Below, piece after piece: positions 30,311-41,300 of a stretch of DNA of 64,000 bases. Positions within the stretch are counted from its first letter, which is position 1, and each line of letters begins with the position of its first letter. The translations under genes and the position numbers were made by a program. Below the pieces are notes generated by a model. The model was not told where the DNA came from and did not search any database. It was given only the letters and a program-made list of their open reading frames with translations. The stretch spans positions 570,638-634,637 of the forward strand of contig RPFO01000027.1 in assembly GCA_009746045.1 (NCBI GenBank). The letters are read 5' to 3'. This DNA is from Mesostigma viride (taxonomy: Eukaryota > Streptophyta > Mesostigmatophyceae > Mesostigmatales > Mesostigmataceae).

Positions 30311-30588
30311 AAATCGCCCTATCGCGGAATCTATGGCATAGGTTCCAGTTGGTAGCTAGTTCGAACCCTGATTTTTCTGGCTACCGTGAGTTCTCGCATA
30401 TTTTCGCGCACAGGCCGTTGGCAGCATTTAGTCCATTTGCCAGCTTACCCTTTCTTGAGGATAACAGTTTCTGACAACTTAATTAATTACTGATAAATAC
30501 ACGTAGGCTGCGTCACATGTATGAGCATAATAACCCGGAAAGGAGAACTTTTGCAGGTGGACTGTAGGTGTCAGTTGGCGATGCCTTA

Positions 30589-30959
30589 ATTAATTAATTA
30601 ATTAATTAATTAATTAGACTCGTGCTCCCGTTGGGGAGTCACGGAGCATTAAACCCGATGGATGGATGGATGGATGGATGGGATGGATGGATGGATGGAT
30701 GGATGGATGGATGGATGGATGGATGGATGGATGGATGGATGGATGGATGGATGGATGGATGGATGGATGGATGGATGGATGGATGGATGGATGGATGGAT
30801 GGATGGATGGATGGATCCATGGATGGATGGATGGATGGATGGATGGATGGATGGATGGATGGATGGATGGATGGATGGATGGATGGATGGATGGATGGAT
30901 GGATGGATGGATGGATGGATGGATGGATGGATGGATGGATGGATGGATGGGTGCAAACA
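30589..30959 (-). mobile_element. 5'-truncated LINE 3' UTR insertion with expanded GATG array
   Basis: Flanked by GCGATGCCTTA at 30578-30588 and 30960-30970. On the minus strand it reads a CATC run, then TTTAATGCTCCGTGACTCCC, the stem-loop CTCCCCAACGGGAG and an (ATTA)n tail at the integration edge. The related insertion at 31508 has the same end but only about four GATG units. Confidence 0.88.
30656..30950. repeat. (GATG)n microsatellite, about 73 units
   Basis: About 295 bp of GATG with two register breaks (near 30680 and 30815). It lies inside the LINE 3' UTR fragment. The long open frames through it are artefacts of the repeat. Confidence 0.98.
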
Positions 30960-31507
30960 GCGATGCCTTAGGATCAGGAGACGTCCGTCCTATAGTCAGC
31001 AAAAGTTGGTGCGAGAGGTCCCCAGTTCGATTCCGGCCTGGATTCATTTGCAGATCGCGTTTTCCGCGGACCGGCACTGAACGCAAATGGTTTTCACCTT
31101 TGCGGCGTGCCAAATCAGAAATTAGAATAATCCTCAGTTATTTCTCCCTATTTCTGGCCTGCGCTGGTTGTCTCCTTGATAATCCTCAGTCATTGATTAA
31201 TAGGCACGCAAGGAGAAATGGGCTGCCATCTGCGATAAGCACCTTCCCGAGGGGTATGCTCCTGTTTTCTCCCCACGGGCCCCGCGGCCCGTTGCTAGCC
31301 AGGGTAGAAGTCCACAGGTGGAGGTTATTGGTCCTGAGGATAGCCGCTACACTACCGCCTCGTCTGCCATTACAGTAGAGGACAGCTCGGATGAGGATTA
31401 CATCCCCATCTAGTGCTTAACGGTTGGGGGATGATGCAGACGATATTTGTGTAAAAACTTTTGTGTAATTATTTTTCTAATGAGATTAGCATCGTACTCC
31501 GTGGCAT

Positions 31508-31928
31508 TAATTAATTAATTAATTAATTAGACTCGTGCTCCCGTTGGGGAGTCACGGAGCATTAACCCCGATGGATGGATGGATGGGTGCCAACATTCCT
31601 ACCGGTCTAATCTATCTACATTGGCTACATACTACATCTATCTAACAACATTCTAACTACAACATCTATCTAGGCAGCCGCACGCTGCCCTAGGGGAGCT
31701 ATCTGGCGTGCCTCCCGCGGGATTGCACACGCGGGCGCTTCCCCACTGGGGGGGGCTCGTTGTCCTCTATGACCTGGGCCCACTTGGCCTTGTCCATCAT
31801 CTTCTTCCAAATCACGGAGAGGCCTAGGCCCCCCAGGTCCTCTACTAGCTGTTCTTTGAAGGTGCGGGCCTTGCGGCGTCTAATATCACTGGGCCCAGCC
31901 CACGTCAGGAGGTGCCGGCCAGGCTGGG
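31508..31928 (-). mobile_element. 5'-truncated LINE insertion with 11-bp target duplication
   Basis: Flanked by CTCCGTGGCAT at 31497-31507 and 31929-31939. The minus strand encodes the end of ORF2 (31699-31925): HLLTWAGPSDIRRRKARTFK, GLSVIWKKMMDKAKW, VIEDNEPPPVGKRPR, stop. The 3' UTR then ends with a short GATG run, the CTCCCCAACGGGAG stem-loop and an (ATTA)n tail. The target is itself LINE coding DNA (PWHACAH), whose paralogue without this insertion is near 32395. Confidence 0.88.
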
Positions 31929-32189
31929 CTCCGTGGCATGCCTGTGCGCATGACACGCAAGTACTTACTTACTTACTTAATAGGCACGCCAGTGCGTCAC
32001 ATGGGTGCCAACAAAGGAACCTCCAACCCCCATACATTACAAGGAGGGAGCGGGCACCCCTGACTAGCGTGCACTAGCCTAGAGCTCTCATGCTGCCATG
32101 AGTGGGCAGGCCACAGAGCGCTCTCGCCGCATCATTAAGTAATTAATTGACTAATTAATATTCAGTTAGGCCCGACCCGCACGAAATAC

Positions 32190-32392
32190 ATGCGATTCTC
32201 CCGATTTCTGGCATGCGCTGGTTGTCTCCTTGACATGAAATCACGGCATACATCATATTAACGTATTAAGTGTGCACATGGTTGGTATTAAGTGCATGGT
32301 TGGGGCATGATGCAGACGATATTTGTAACTTTAATTGGTGTAATTATTTTCTAATGAGATTAGCATATAGTAGCTGGTTGTCTCCTTGATAG
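32190..32392 (+). repeat. two SINE-like tail segments
   Basis: The shared tail occurs at 32190-32236 (GATTTCTGGCATGCGCTGGT) and, as a shorter piece, at 32370-32392 (AGCTGGTTGTCTCCTTGATA). Confidence 0.65.
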
Positions 32393-32463
32393 TAGTCCGT
32401 GGCATGCCCATGCGCATAACATCCCCTTTGGTTTGCACATTAGCAATGAGGATTTGTACGCTG

Positions 32464-34016
32464 GAACGCACGCCTCGCTTCTTGCACTATGCAAGCAGCT
32501 CTTCAACCAAGGTCGCCTCTTTGACCCTCGCTGGATTCGTATCCCCTGTTTCGACACCATTCCCAGCCTCCACCGCCCCTACCTCCAGCAAGTCGCTCTC
32601 TTTTCCCTCCTCAATTGTGGACGCTCCATCGGGGAGCTTTGGCCCCCCAAGCCTCTCACCACCACCTAAACCGAATCCTCCATCCGCTCACTCCTTAAAG
32701 AGGTCCTCGAGGAGCACGTGGACCCCATTGCTGCAGATGTGGCGGCCATCGGCGGCACGCTGACTGCCGAGCTTCCCCTCCTTTCCACCGCCACCTCCAC
32801 CATCTCCACCGCCACCTCCACCCTCCTCGCCTCCTCCACCGCCACCACCTCCACCTCCGACGCCATCACCGCCCAGCTCCGTGACATCGACCAGCGGGTT
32901 AAGGACAACGCCATCGCTATCGAGGTTCTGCAGAACACCGCAGGCCTCACCGCCCAGGCGGTGAAGGACATTGCCGCCAAGCCAGCCCCGGCTGGCCTGG
33001 CCGGCGATGCTCCTCCCATCACCACCTGGGCGGACATGCTTAAGCAACATACCACCTCCACCACCTCCGCCGTCGCAGCCCAGCTCCAGCGGCAGACGCT
33101 TGACCTCCGCGAGGAGGCCGAGCTCTCCAAGCGCAGCCTCAACGCCATCCTCAAGAACTTCGACCTGGTGGAAGGTGAGAATTCCGAGAAGCTTGCACGT
33201 GCGTTTGAGAGCAAAATCCTTGCACGCATGGGCCTCCTTGGTGAGATTAAGCTGACCGCCCACCGCCTCCCCCGCGCGCGGGGTAAGGCAGGGGCGCCTC
33301 CGCTTCTTCTCATCTTTGACAGCCCAGCGGACAAGGTTTCGTTCCTCAGACGCCGCAAGCGGCTCGAGAACACTCCGTTCACCGTGGACGACGACTTGAC
33401 CCTGGCGCAGCAACAACGGCGACGGGAGCTAGATGGCCGACCTACCTCCAGCTCCGGCAGACCAAGGCGGGCCAGCCGGTGTACTGGAAGGGGGCGGACA
33501 TCTACGTCGGCCACAAGCCCTGGCACGCGACCCCCTCAACCACCGCGGCCCCAGCGACTCCGGCAGCCCCAGCCTAGGGGAATACAGCAGCAGTAACTAG
33601 TGTAGAATAGATAGACAGTGGCCTTGTACATGCCCGCCTACTACAGGCACTATACCAGCTGATGCCTAGCATTTTTAGTCATGTACATGTGGGCCTATGA
33701 TGAGCCAACCTCCAGATGATGCCTAGCTTTGCCGTGCCCATGCAGGGAGTAACTCTCTGCTGAGACGCCATGCCCTAGCTTTTTGTATAGCTATGCTGAT
33801 CTTCCCCCCATGACAGGCTCCCCCTTCGCTGGGCATAGCTTGAAGATCATGGGGATGCAAGTGCCCTGGTGCACCTAGAGCAAGGGTCCTTTACATCCCC
33901 ACCCTTGCAGGAAGTAGCTTAGGATGTATGATAGGCCATATGCCCCCCTCTCAAGGGCTATGTGCTACATATACTCCCAACGGAGTTATGTTACAATTCA
34001 ATTCAATTCAATTCAA
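32464..34016 (+). mobile_element. ORF1-only LINE derivative (HAL1-like) with 11-bp target duplication
   Basis: 1553 bp, flanked by TTTGTACGCTG at 32453-32463 and 34017-34027. It carries a gag-like ORF1 and then passes directly into a 3' UTR ending with ATACTCCCAACGGAGTTATG and a (CAATT)n tail, with no reverse transcriptase. Its 3' end matches the stem-loop of the LINE insertions, so it is presumably mobilised by their RT. This parallels mammalian half-L1 (HAL1) elements. The 5' edge shows no ATG and may be slightly truncated. Confidence 0.85.
32667..33596 (+). pseudogene. LINE ORF1-like protein of the ORF1-only element
   Basis: After an upstream Ser/Pro-rich stretch in another frame, this frame reads SLLKEVLEEHVDPIAADVAA, a Thr/Ser-rich run, AQLRDIDQRVKDNAIAIEVL (coiled-coil-like), TWADMLKQ, QTLDLREEAELSKRSLNAIL and KNFDLVEGENSEKLARAFES. 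It then reaches the RNA-binding-like end GAPPLLLIFDSPADKVSFLR, DDDLTLAQQQRRREL. A 2-bp insertion near 33432 shifts the frame; in the shifted frame WPTYLQLRQTKAGQPVYWKG and HKPWHATP follow, to a stop just after PATPAAPA. It would bind element RNA as a nucleic-acid chaperone. Confidence 0.7.
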
Positions 34017-34804
34017 TTTGTACGCTGATTTGCCCTATGTCTCCCACATTATTAGGCACAGGCGCCTGGGCCTAGCCGGGCACCGGCCTGGCCCGCACAG
34101 ATCAGGTAGACACATCAGATAGACTAGCTGGCACCAAGCCCGCCCAGCCTGGGCGATATGTCCTCACCTGACGTGCCCCAAGCTGCGCGCGGCAGGGCCG
34201 CCACCCGTGGACTTTTCGTGATAGACTCGGCATGGACATGTGCTACACTAGACGTGACGGGCTCACACCCGGGCAGCCTCCTGGTTTGTCTGTAATATGG
34301 AGGGAGATATGGGGATACTCTCTCTCCCGTCTTTGGACTGCCATGCAGGACAAGACGCGGTGGAGGAATTTCTTCGAAGATTGTCAAGGCGCACACGCCC
34401 GACCCTGTGGGCAAGCCCCCTCTCCCCAAGCGGAGGAGGCGTTTTGATGAGTAGTGTAGTTAGGATTTTCTAGATAGCTTAGAGTTAGGATAGTTCGATC
34501 ACGCGGCTTCCTCCACCCCATCCCTCATGGAATATGTGCTACATGATCTCCCCACGGCGGCATGTTATTTTAATTTAATTTTTAATGGAGGCAGATGGTA
34601 CGCAAGGATAGATGGCAAGTAGTGATGAAGGAGACCACCCCCAAGTCTGTGGGGGCTCCGCGTGTGACCGCGTATGGCGTTCATAGCGATTCGGGACGCG
34701 GTGCTCACAACCCTGTAACTAGGACGTAGATAGCTAATTCCACCGGCCATCCATTCCATCCCATATGTTCCCCTCCCACTGAGGACTTATCCTCACGTGA
34801 CGCA

Positions 34805-34850
34805 GTCACGTGTCTATTAATTAATTAATTAAAATCATTAATTAATGACA
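34805..34850. repeat. ATTA-rich simple repeat
   Basis: Two short (ATTA)n runs in a row, similar to LINE tails, near TACTTACGTACTTATTAAG. It may be the tail of another LINE remnant. Confidence 0.6.
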
Positions 34851-35017
34851 CGCAAGTACTTACGTACTTATTAAGTGCAAGACCTTGAAGTAGACTTGTC
34901 CCACTTAATTTTGAGTGATCTTGACAACTATTACTTGATAATGGATATTCATTAACGGCTCATGCAACGATTTTGTTGAAATAGATTCATTGTAAAGTCC
35001 ATCACTATAGTCTCTCT

Positions 35018-35110
35018 TTGATAGATACAACCAGCGGAAGAATTCGGACCATGGTAGCTCAAACCTGCCGTTATCTTGTCCACAATTCTAGAGTCGTTGA
35101 GGAATATGGA
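35018..35110 (-). repeat. SINE-like repeat fragment, reverse orientation
   Basis: The minus strand reads GACAAGATAACGGCAGGTTT, GAGCTACCATGGTCCGAATT and a degenerate tail (CGCTGGTTGTATC). It is homologous to 26100-26170. Confidence 0.7.
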
Positions 35111-35305
35111 AGTGAGTGTCCACTCTATGTTGTACATACGAGCATACAGCCCTATTCAGGGTACATCCCAGTTGGCATCATCAAATACCATACCATGTAA
35201 ACTTGTGCCCCAAAATGCAAATGACCCAAAGGTCGCTTAAACAAAATTGCGGCATTTATAAACCGGAGTAGGCAGGCACGGCCTTACCATCCGGCAAGTG
35301 CAGGC

Positions 35306-35527
35306 TCATCTCAGGATTCTTTGCACATGCCTTGCTGGAAAAAAAAACGGACCTGGGTTTCTTTTTGACAGCTTATCATTAATCTTTACCCAGGTACTGC
35401 AATCAATTGCAAGGTATGTGTACCCATTCTCAAGTTTCACCTGACAATGGTGACTAGCGTTCACGCCCTTGCCGCCGCAAACCCTCTTTCTGCTGTCCAT
35501 CTTCGCATTCGTCCAGCCACCCACCTG
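35306..35527 (-). CDS. possible exon of an unknown gene
   Basis: After a good acceptor (TTTGCTGTTGCAG, intron side at about 35528) the minus strand encodes VGGWTNAKMDSRKRVCGGKG, VNASHHCQVKLENGYTYLAI and DCSTWVKINDK before a stop at 35306. The composition is protein-like, with clustered Cys and His, but I recognise no family. The upstream ORF at 36680-36904 is on the same strand and could belong to it. Confidence 0.3.
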   Translation of the reverse strand, partial: QVGGWTNAKMDSRKRVCGGKGVNASHHCQVKLENGYTYLAIDCSTWVKINDKLSKRNPGPFFFPARHVQRILR

Positions 35528-35542
35528 CAACAGCAAACGCAA

Positions 35543-36679
35543 TCATGACACAATCAAATTTAGACACTGATGTTCTTGTACACGACTGAATCCTAAATCA
35601 AGCCCTAAGCATTTAAAGGAAATGAGAGAGGAAATAAAAGAGGGCGGCAGCTAATGCCTGCATGGCGAAATAAAGAGGGGTGGAGGAATGGCAATGCAAG
35701 TGGCATCATTGTGCACAAGCAAGGGCGCAAGTCAAGCGATGGACAAGACGGATGTGGGGCACGCGAGAAAGTAGCCAATTTGTCACAAAGAACAACACCA
35801 TTATGAAACTAGACTGACATGTAACAAGAATGTCTCCCCATAACGAAGAGAAATCCAATACTGGCGATACCGACCCATGGCAGGTGTGCACACTTGCTTC
35901 CCCCTCCAAGTGACTCATCATTACCACAGTCCCATGTGACATCACAGCAATGCAAACCAAATTGCCCCACACCCAATAGACATCTCTGAGAAACTTCGCC
36001 AAGTGTCTGTAAACATGTAAACAGAACAAAAAACCCGCAAGTTTCCAACAGATGAAGGTGGGGTGTAAACCATGGTGCGGCATGGGCACACCCACTTTGG
36101 GAAAACTCATCGACTCAGCCTTGATGCATACCTGCTCACTTTACATGCTCTCAGTGCCCCCCTAAATTCATAATGCAGAGTGAAAATACCCGCGAACCAT
36201 ACTCCTTAGCAAGCGATGCGAGCATTATTGGTATGGTAAAATGCAATCTTGCCATCACACACAGAAAAAATGAACGATGTAGTTGAGATGGACTGTAGGT
36301 GCGAATGATGGGCAACCTATTATTGAAACAGGCAGAAGAGCATTGCCTTCAAAAAAACAAGTGATGGTCATCTCTTACAAAGGCTGGCCAATCAACCACA
36401 TGTAACATTTAGCAATGCATGTGTAAATGGCTGATGCAAAGTAAACCCAATTGCAGAAAAGGCCTACAAAGACAAGCACAGTTAACCGCCAGTAAGTCAC
36501 CACGATACCATCACAGCTGGCAGCTCGGTAGACGTCGCTCGGGACACCGGCGGACCACGCTCTTCCTTAACACACCAGTGCGATCCCTCAAAGGCCCTTC
36601 GAATTCTCCCTGAAGTACGAATGCCACGCAAAACAATGTCGTTATGTTAGACGATGCTTTCCAAAAAATGCTACCGACA
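35543..36679. other. possible intron or intergenic DNA
   Basis: Only weak frames (for example 35706-36110 minus) with hydrophobic, cysteine-rich composition that looks fortuitous. If the exons on either side belong to one gene, this is intronic. Confidence 0.35.
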
Positions 36680-36904
36680 TTAAGAATACAGGCGCAGACT
36701 CGCACTTGCTCGATCCGCCTGAAGAGGAGGCAGGGTCCTCACAAGCCGCGGCTTGCTCGCGGGGGAAGAGCGCTGAGGCGAGAAATCCAAGCATATCGGA
36801 GAGGCCGCCGAATTCCCCGATCCTCTTTTCTTGCTTTGTTTCTTCGGTGTGGAGGGGTCTGGCAACTCCGCCGAGGCCCTCCTCCAGCGTGTTGGCGTCG
36901 ACAT
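36680..36904 (-). CDS. small hypothetical protein or first exon
   Basis: The ATG at 36904 opens MSTPTRWRRASAELPDPSTP, followed by KKQSKKRGSGNSAASPICLD, FSPQRSSPASKPRLVRTLPP, 74 residues in all. It is basic and Ser/Pro-rich, like a disordered nuclear protein start. CTTGTGAGG within it could be a splice donor. No family is recognised. Confidence 0.35.
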   Translation of the reverse strand: MSTPTRWRRASAELPDPSTPKKQSKKRGSGNSAASPICLDFSPQRSSPASKPRLVRTLPPLQADRASASLRLYS

Positions 36905-37084
36905 CGTGGAGTTGAGAGGGGAATGGGAATCTGTTAGAAGACGCAGAGAGCAGCGACCAAATTAACGAAACAAGCCAGAGCACCGTTGCATTATACGTTC
37001 CGTGAAAAATGGATGCTTATGATCGCACGGTCATGATCGCACAGCAGCTGGCGTCGCCCAACGCAGGCTATAAAACCCAACGCA

Positions 37085-37292
37085 GGCTGTTTCCGGCCCC
37101 ACCGTCTAGGTCATCTAGTCGCTCTACACGTAAGCCAGCCATAATTTCAATGCACAAGGCAACACATTTCCATCACCATTCATCTTCATCACCCTGAACG
37201 ACTCGAACACGCGGACAAGATGACGGCAGGCTCGAGCGACCATGGTCCGGATTCTCCCGATTTCTGGCCTGCGCTGGTTGTCTCCTTGATAA
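37085..37292 (+). mobile_element. SINE-like repeat, copy with full head and tail
   Basis: About 208 bp, matching 25965-26180 throughout: GGCTGTTTCCGGCCCCACCG at the start and GGCCTGCGCTGGTTGTCTCC then TTGATAA at the end. Just downstream (37370-37435) TTTGGCGACCGCAATCCATC is repeated. Confidence 0.8.
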
Positions 37293-37710
37293 AACTCCAT
37301 CGCCAAGGTGCAGGAAACTAATGTTTTTGTGCTGTAACCCTCCGCCCAGCACCACAAACTAACTTCTGGCGACCGCAATCCATCCTTTGGCGACCGCAAT
37401 CCATCCTTTGGCGACTCGGAAACCAGTTCTTTGGCGAGGCCGCAACTTCACTCCCAAAGAGGGTGGGTGGGTGGGACAAGAAAAAAGACCACAACAATGT
37501 CACTACGCCGCCAAAGTAGTCAAACTGCCCTAGCACGAGGCTGACATCAGCAACCGAGCTTAACTTAACACGCCAACCTGAGAATGTAGCGACACCTACC
37601 GTACCACAAAAACAACAACCAATCAAATACCCTTTCCGAAAGGTTCTAATTATCATTCAACAAACCGGTTCAACAAACCCGGCCTTGTCAAACTTTAAGC
37701 ATAAGATTGT

Positions 37711-38294
37711 TGTAACAGTATTTTCTGACAGCGTGTATACTGTTACATCCAAGTACGCGAACTTGGTGTTCAGCGTTCAGTGTAATCTGACTGATGTCAT
37801 ATAGGATCTTTCTGACGTAAGGGGTGTAAAGCATATCTAGAGAGAACCTTACCGGTTCGTCTGTGTTCTGATTGGCTGAGACCTGTGAGATTGCGTTGGA
37901 CTCCTCTGTGTCGAAGGAGACATAAGCTTTGCCTGTTTGTCACCATAGCCATCAGGCGGATACCCCCAACAATGTGAAGTTATTTCTAATAACCAAACAT
38001 CCTCACTTCAGGCCCTGTTATTGGACAGCCATATCCGATAGACAGGAAGTCTTGTGTCTGTATGAGCAAGCAGAGAGACGCCCGACCAAAAGGGGACCAC
38101 CGCTCTCTACCGACGGAGTAAGGTCTTGTAGGAAACTCCTCTAGACAAGAAACGACCACCCTCTAGGATTCCTGGAGAGTGCTAGGGATTTCCCCTGTCT
38201 CTCGGGATTTGATAAGTCCGTTCTGTCTTCAATGACAGGAGGTAAAAGATCTGTGCATTTAGTGGAGCAGAGGCCACCATTTTATTCTGTTACA
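37711..38294 (+). repeat. 5' LTR of the LARD
   Basis: 584 bp. On reading, I found one difference from the 3' LTR (T at 37973 versus C at 43963), which implies very recent insertion. The ends are an 8-bp inverted repeat TGTAACAG/CTGTTACA. Confidence 0.93.
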
Positions 38295-38295
38295 T

Positions 38296-38312
38296 TGGTA
38301 ATCGGAGGTTTG
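38296..38312 (+). promoter_or_regulatory. candidate primer-binding site
   Basis: TGGTAATCGGAGGTTTG starts one base after the LTR. A leading TGG is what a tRNA 3' CCA end pairs with. The tRNA type is not identified. Confidence 0.6.
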
Positions 38313-41300
38313 ACCTCTGAACTGACTTATCAAAGCATGGGACGAGTTTCCGTGTACTGACTCTTTCAGTATACATCAACCATTTCCGCCTACCTACGTT
38401 TTTTCTACCGAGGGAAGAACAAGAACGATAGCATTCGTCCTGGTTGAGACATTTAGAAGAAAGCTTTCTATCTAGCTCAGCGGCCAGTCACCTGGCGGTT
38501 TCACTAACCCTGCTGAACTGTATAGAGTGCATTCTTCACTTGGCAGCGAATTTCGTTTTGCAGTCTGTCAGTGTTGCGGAACAGGCTATGCGTCTGGCAT
38601 GGGACGTTCTCATGAACAAGCCGAGCCAGACCACATTTTCCTGAGCCCAAGCTAACGCACCAGACCAGCCAACTCAAGTGATTCTGCTGCTGTCGCCTAT
38701 TCGACACTGCGTCAATCTGCCCGACCCGCTGAAACGGCAATGAGCTCTGCACGACAACAACAATCAGCCGACGCAGTGTGGTGGTGGCAACGAGTTCTTC
38801 CAATCGTGTCAATGCCTTCTTTTTCAACGACTACATCTGCCAGTTTTAGTGACAATATCTTAATGTTTCGGCAACAACCTTTCGCTCTAGCGCCGACGTT
38901 TTGCTGTAGCAGCGACATCTGGTTGTGGCGACAGCGTCGTCTGCTGCAACGGCATCTGCTAGGCCAACATCTCGAAAAGCAGGTGGGCACCTGGTGATCT
39001 CTTTTGGTTGCAGAAGAGATGCCTATAGGGTATGAGACATTTTTCTTACTGCTCACCACCATGATGCTAGAATGGAGAAGACCCAGTCCTGTAAGCAGTT
39101 TGGAGGAAGGTCTTTTCCCTGTTCTAGTCATGGCCTGTAAAAAGGGTGACAGTCCCATGTCTCTCAAGGTGTGCTGTCATACTGCTGACACCTTGACGGT
39201 GTTGTGCCTAACACCTGCGTGCCTAGTTAGAGAGTGCTGGCTTCTTCCCCCATAGGGTGGGAGGAGAACAACCTAGTTGTTCCCATCATTACATTATTCC
39301 ATGCCTGTGATGCTGTTTTAGCATTGCTGTGTGAGTCTGAGCTTTTAGCACTCACCATAGGCTTGTGGGGAGTTGATGTTTTGATTGGTGCTTGTCACTG
39401 CCCTCTAGTAGTGTATCTGGTACATTGTAGGGTCTCACCCACCGTAAAAATTTTCTGGGAGGGTGTGGATCTGACCAGACACCTTGTGCATGGTTCTGGC
39501 ACGTACCAGCACACAGACAGATAGTTAGTAATAGAAAGGCTATCCATTCCAGGATGGTTTTGATAGTCAGTAGTTTATTTAGAATACAACCAGGACTCGG
39601 GTCAGCCAGCATTCAATGTTATTTCTTGGTGCAGGCTGAAAAAATTGTACCCCTGTCCTGGGTAGTCACGGGCACTTGTATTATCTATAGATGGTGTGCT
39701 CTATTGCATCTATGGCTTGGCTTGCCTCTGTAGATGTGATAGTGTACTGCACTCTATAGATAGTATGACGTGCACCTCTTCAGTTGCATAGACATCTTGC
39801 AGCTGTAGGTAGCTCTACTGCGGTGCCTCTTTTGAGTGCATCCTTCTGCAGTGCCCCCTTGGGCGCATCTCTGCATGTTCTCTGGTCTTGCACACATATG
39901 AGGTGCCTTGATTGCGTGAACTAGCTATTTTGTTCACTGCTGAGAACATTGTAATGGGCAGGGTCAAGTATTTTCTTTTCTTCTTTTTTAGTAGAAAGGA
40001 TGCTTGTTCACTGGGTCCCATAAGGAGTATGGTCATCAAGTTCGCTGCATAGGACGTACTTTACGTCTGCCCTTGATGACTCAGGTTGGCAATAATTAGT
40101 TAATTGCCATGCCTTTTAGCAATCAGCTATAGTCATAGTTTTACAGCTGGCTTGTCCTAGACACGTGGGCTGTGACGTGTTGACTCTTGTCACCCTGTGT
40201 CTTGGTTAAGACCTGCTGCTTAGGGGAGCCACTAACACCCCCTGTCACCTGATTTAGGCCATACAGTAATATATAGTATTATAGGCCACCTGTTGGGAGA
40301 AACAGTTTGTTTGTCTCCTGACCCTGCCAAGGTTGCCTGTACTGTTTAGTCCTAGTTTTAGGTTGCCTGTATTTTCTGTACCAGTTTTGGGCTGCCTGTT
40401 GGGAGAAAATAGTTTGTTTCTCTCCTAACCCTGCCAAGGCTGCCTGTAGATTCCAAGTGCCTAACTCTTACGTCAGTCACTCAGGTTTACATCTTTCTTG
40501 TGGCCATTGGGATGGTGTAGACGTTGTGCTTATCATGGATGACGTCTATACAGTTGCCCCTGGTTGCCTTATTATGGAAAGATGTACAGTTGGTTGATAG
40601 ATGCGTGACAGTTGTTTTCAGTCGTGAAAGCAGTCACTAGCATCTGTCCCAGTGTTGGATATACCAGAATCCCCACGTGGTTTTGGTTGTTTGCAGCGGT
40701 ATTAGAGCTTGCCCGAGGATATATGCTGTGCCAGTACGCCATGGCTGAGTTTTAATTATTATGCTTTTTCCTTAGTGATCTGGACTTCTATCACTTGGGC
40801 TTTCTCTTCATGTAAGCCTTTCTTGTTAGCTCTCTGCTGACAACTGATGAAGTTCTTATGGTCAGAAACAGTGGGACTCATACTTCGCATGTGCTTCCCT
40901 GTTTTCAAGCTCTCTCTCTCTCCGTGTGCAGTCTGTGACTCCAGTGCACCAGATATACAGACTGTGTGCATACCTAGAGTACTCATCTTCTTCGGTTCTC
41001 ACGGTTATGAGAGCTTTGAGTATTCGCAAGGCCTATGGAGTGGCCTAATGGTGTGCATCTTTTGGAGCAGTGGACATCATGAACAGAGTTGCTAGGGTGT
41101 GTCAAGGACGTTTTGTGGCTATCATAACAGGGATGCAGACGAGCATTCATTAAGTGTGGAGTTTACCGGTGACTCTTGTTGCTCTAACTCCCCACTGCTT
41201 GTCAATTGCTTGCCTTTGTTATTGATCCTTGTCACTGTCCTCTTGACCACCTTCTGATCTTTCCTTGCTTGCTAATCCTTGTCTTGGGAAGCTCTCACCT

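Larger units (their letters stand above)
30535..31192 (+). mobile_element. tRNA-like SINE, copy 2, split by a LINE 3' end
   Basis: The parts 30535-30588 and 30971-31192 together correspond to copy 1. The copy ends with TTTCTGGCCTGCGCTGGTTG then TCTCCTTGATA. The interruption 30589-30959 is bounded by an 11-bp duplication. Confidence 0.75.
32393..34590 (+). pseudogene. old LINE ORF2 3' part, interrupted by an ORF1-only element
   Basis: Joining 32393-32463 to 34028 onward gives one frame: PWHAHAHNIPFGLHISNEDL, YADLPYVSHIIRHRRLGLAG, HRPGP. This resembles the C-terminal part of LINE reverse transcriptase proteins (RRLrwlGH-type). Farther on, 34315-34460 encodes SLSRLWTAMQDKTRWRNFF, then in another frame KAHTPDPVGKPPLPKRRRRF and a stop. 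The 3' UTR ends in a stem-loop (CTCCCCACGGCGG) and a TTTAATT tail to about 34583. Several stops and frameshifts make it dead. Confidence 0.7.

Noticed and set aside
30614-31378. Frames encoding MDGW or HPSI repeats
   Set aside because: Translations of the GATG microsatellite.
37929-38144. 71-codon frame present twice (also 43919-44134)
   Set aside because: It lies within both LTRs of the LARD and is duplicated only because the LTR is; no protein motif.
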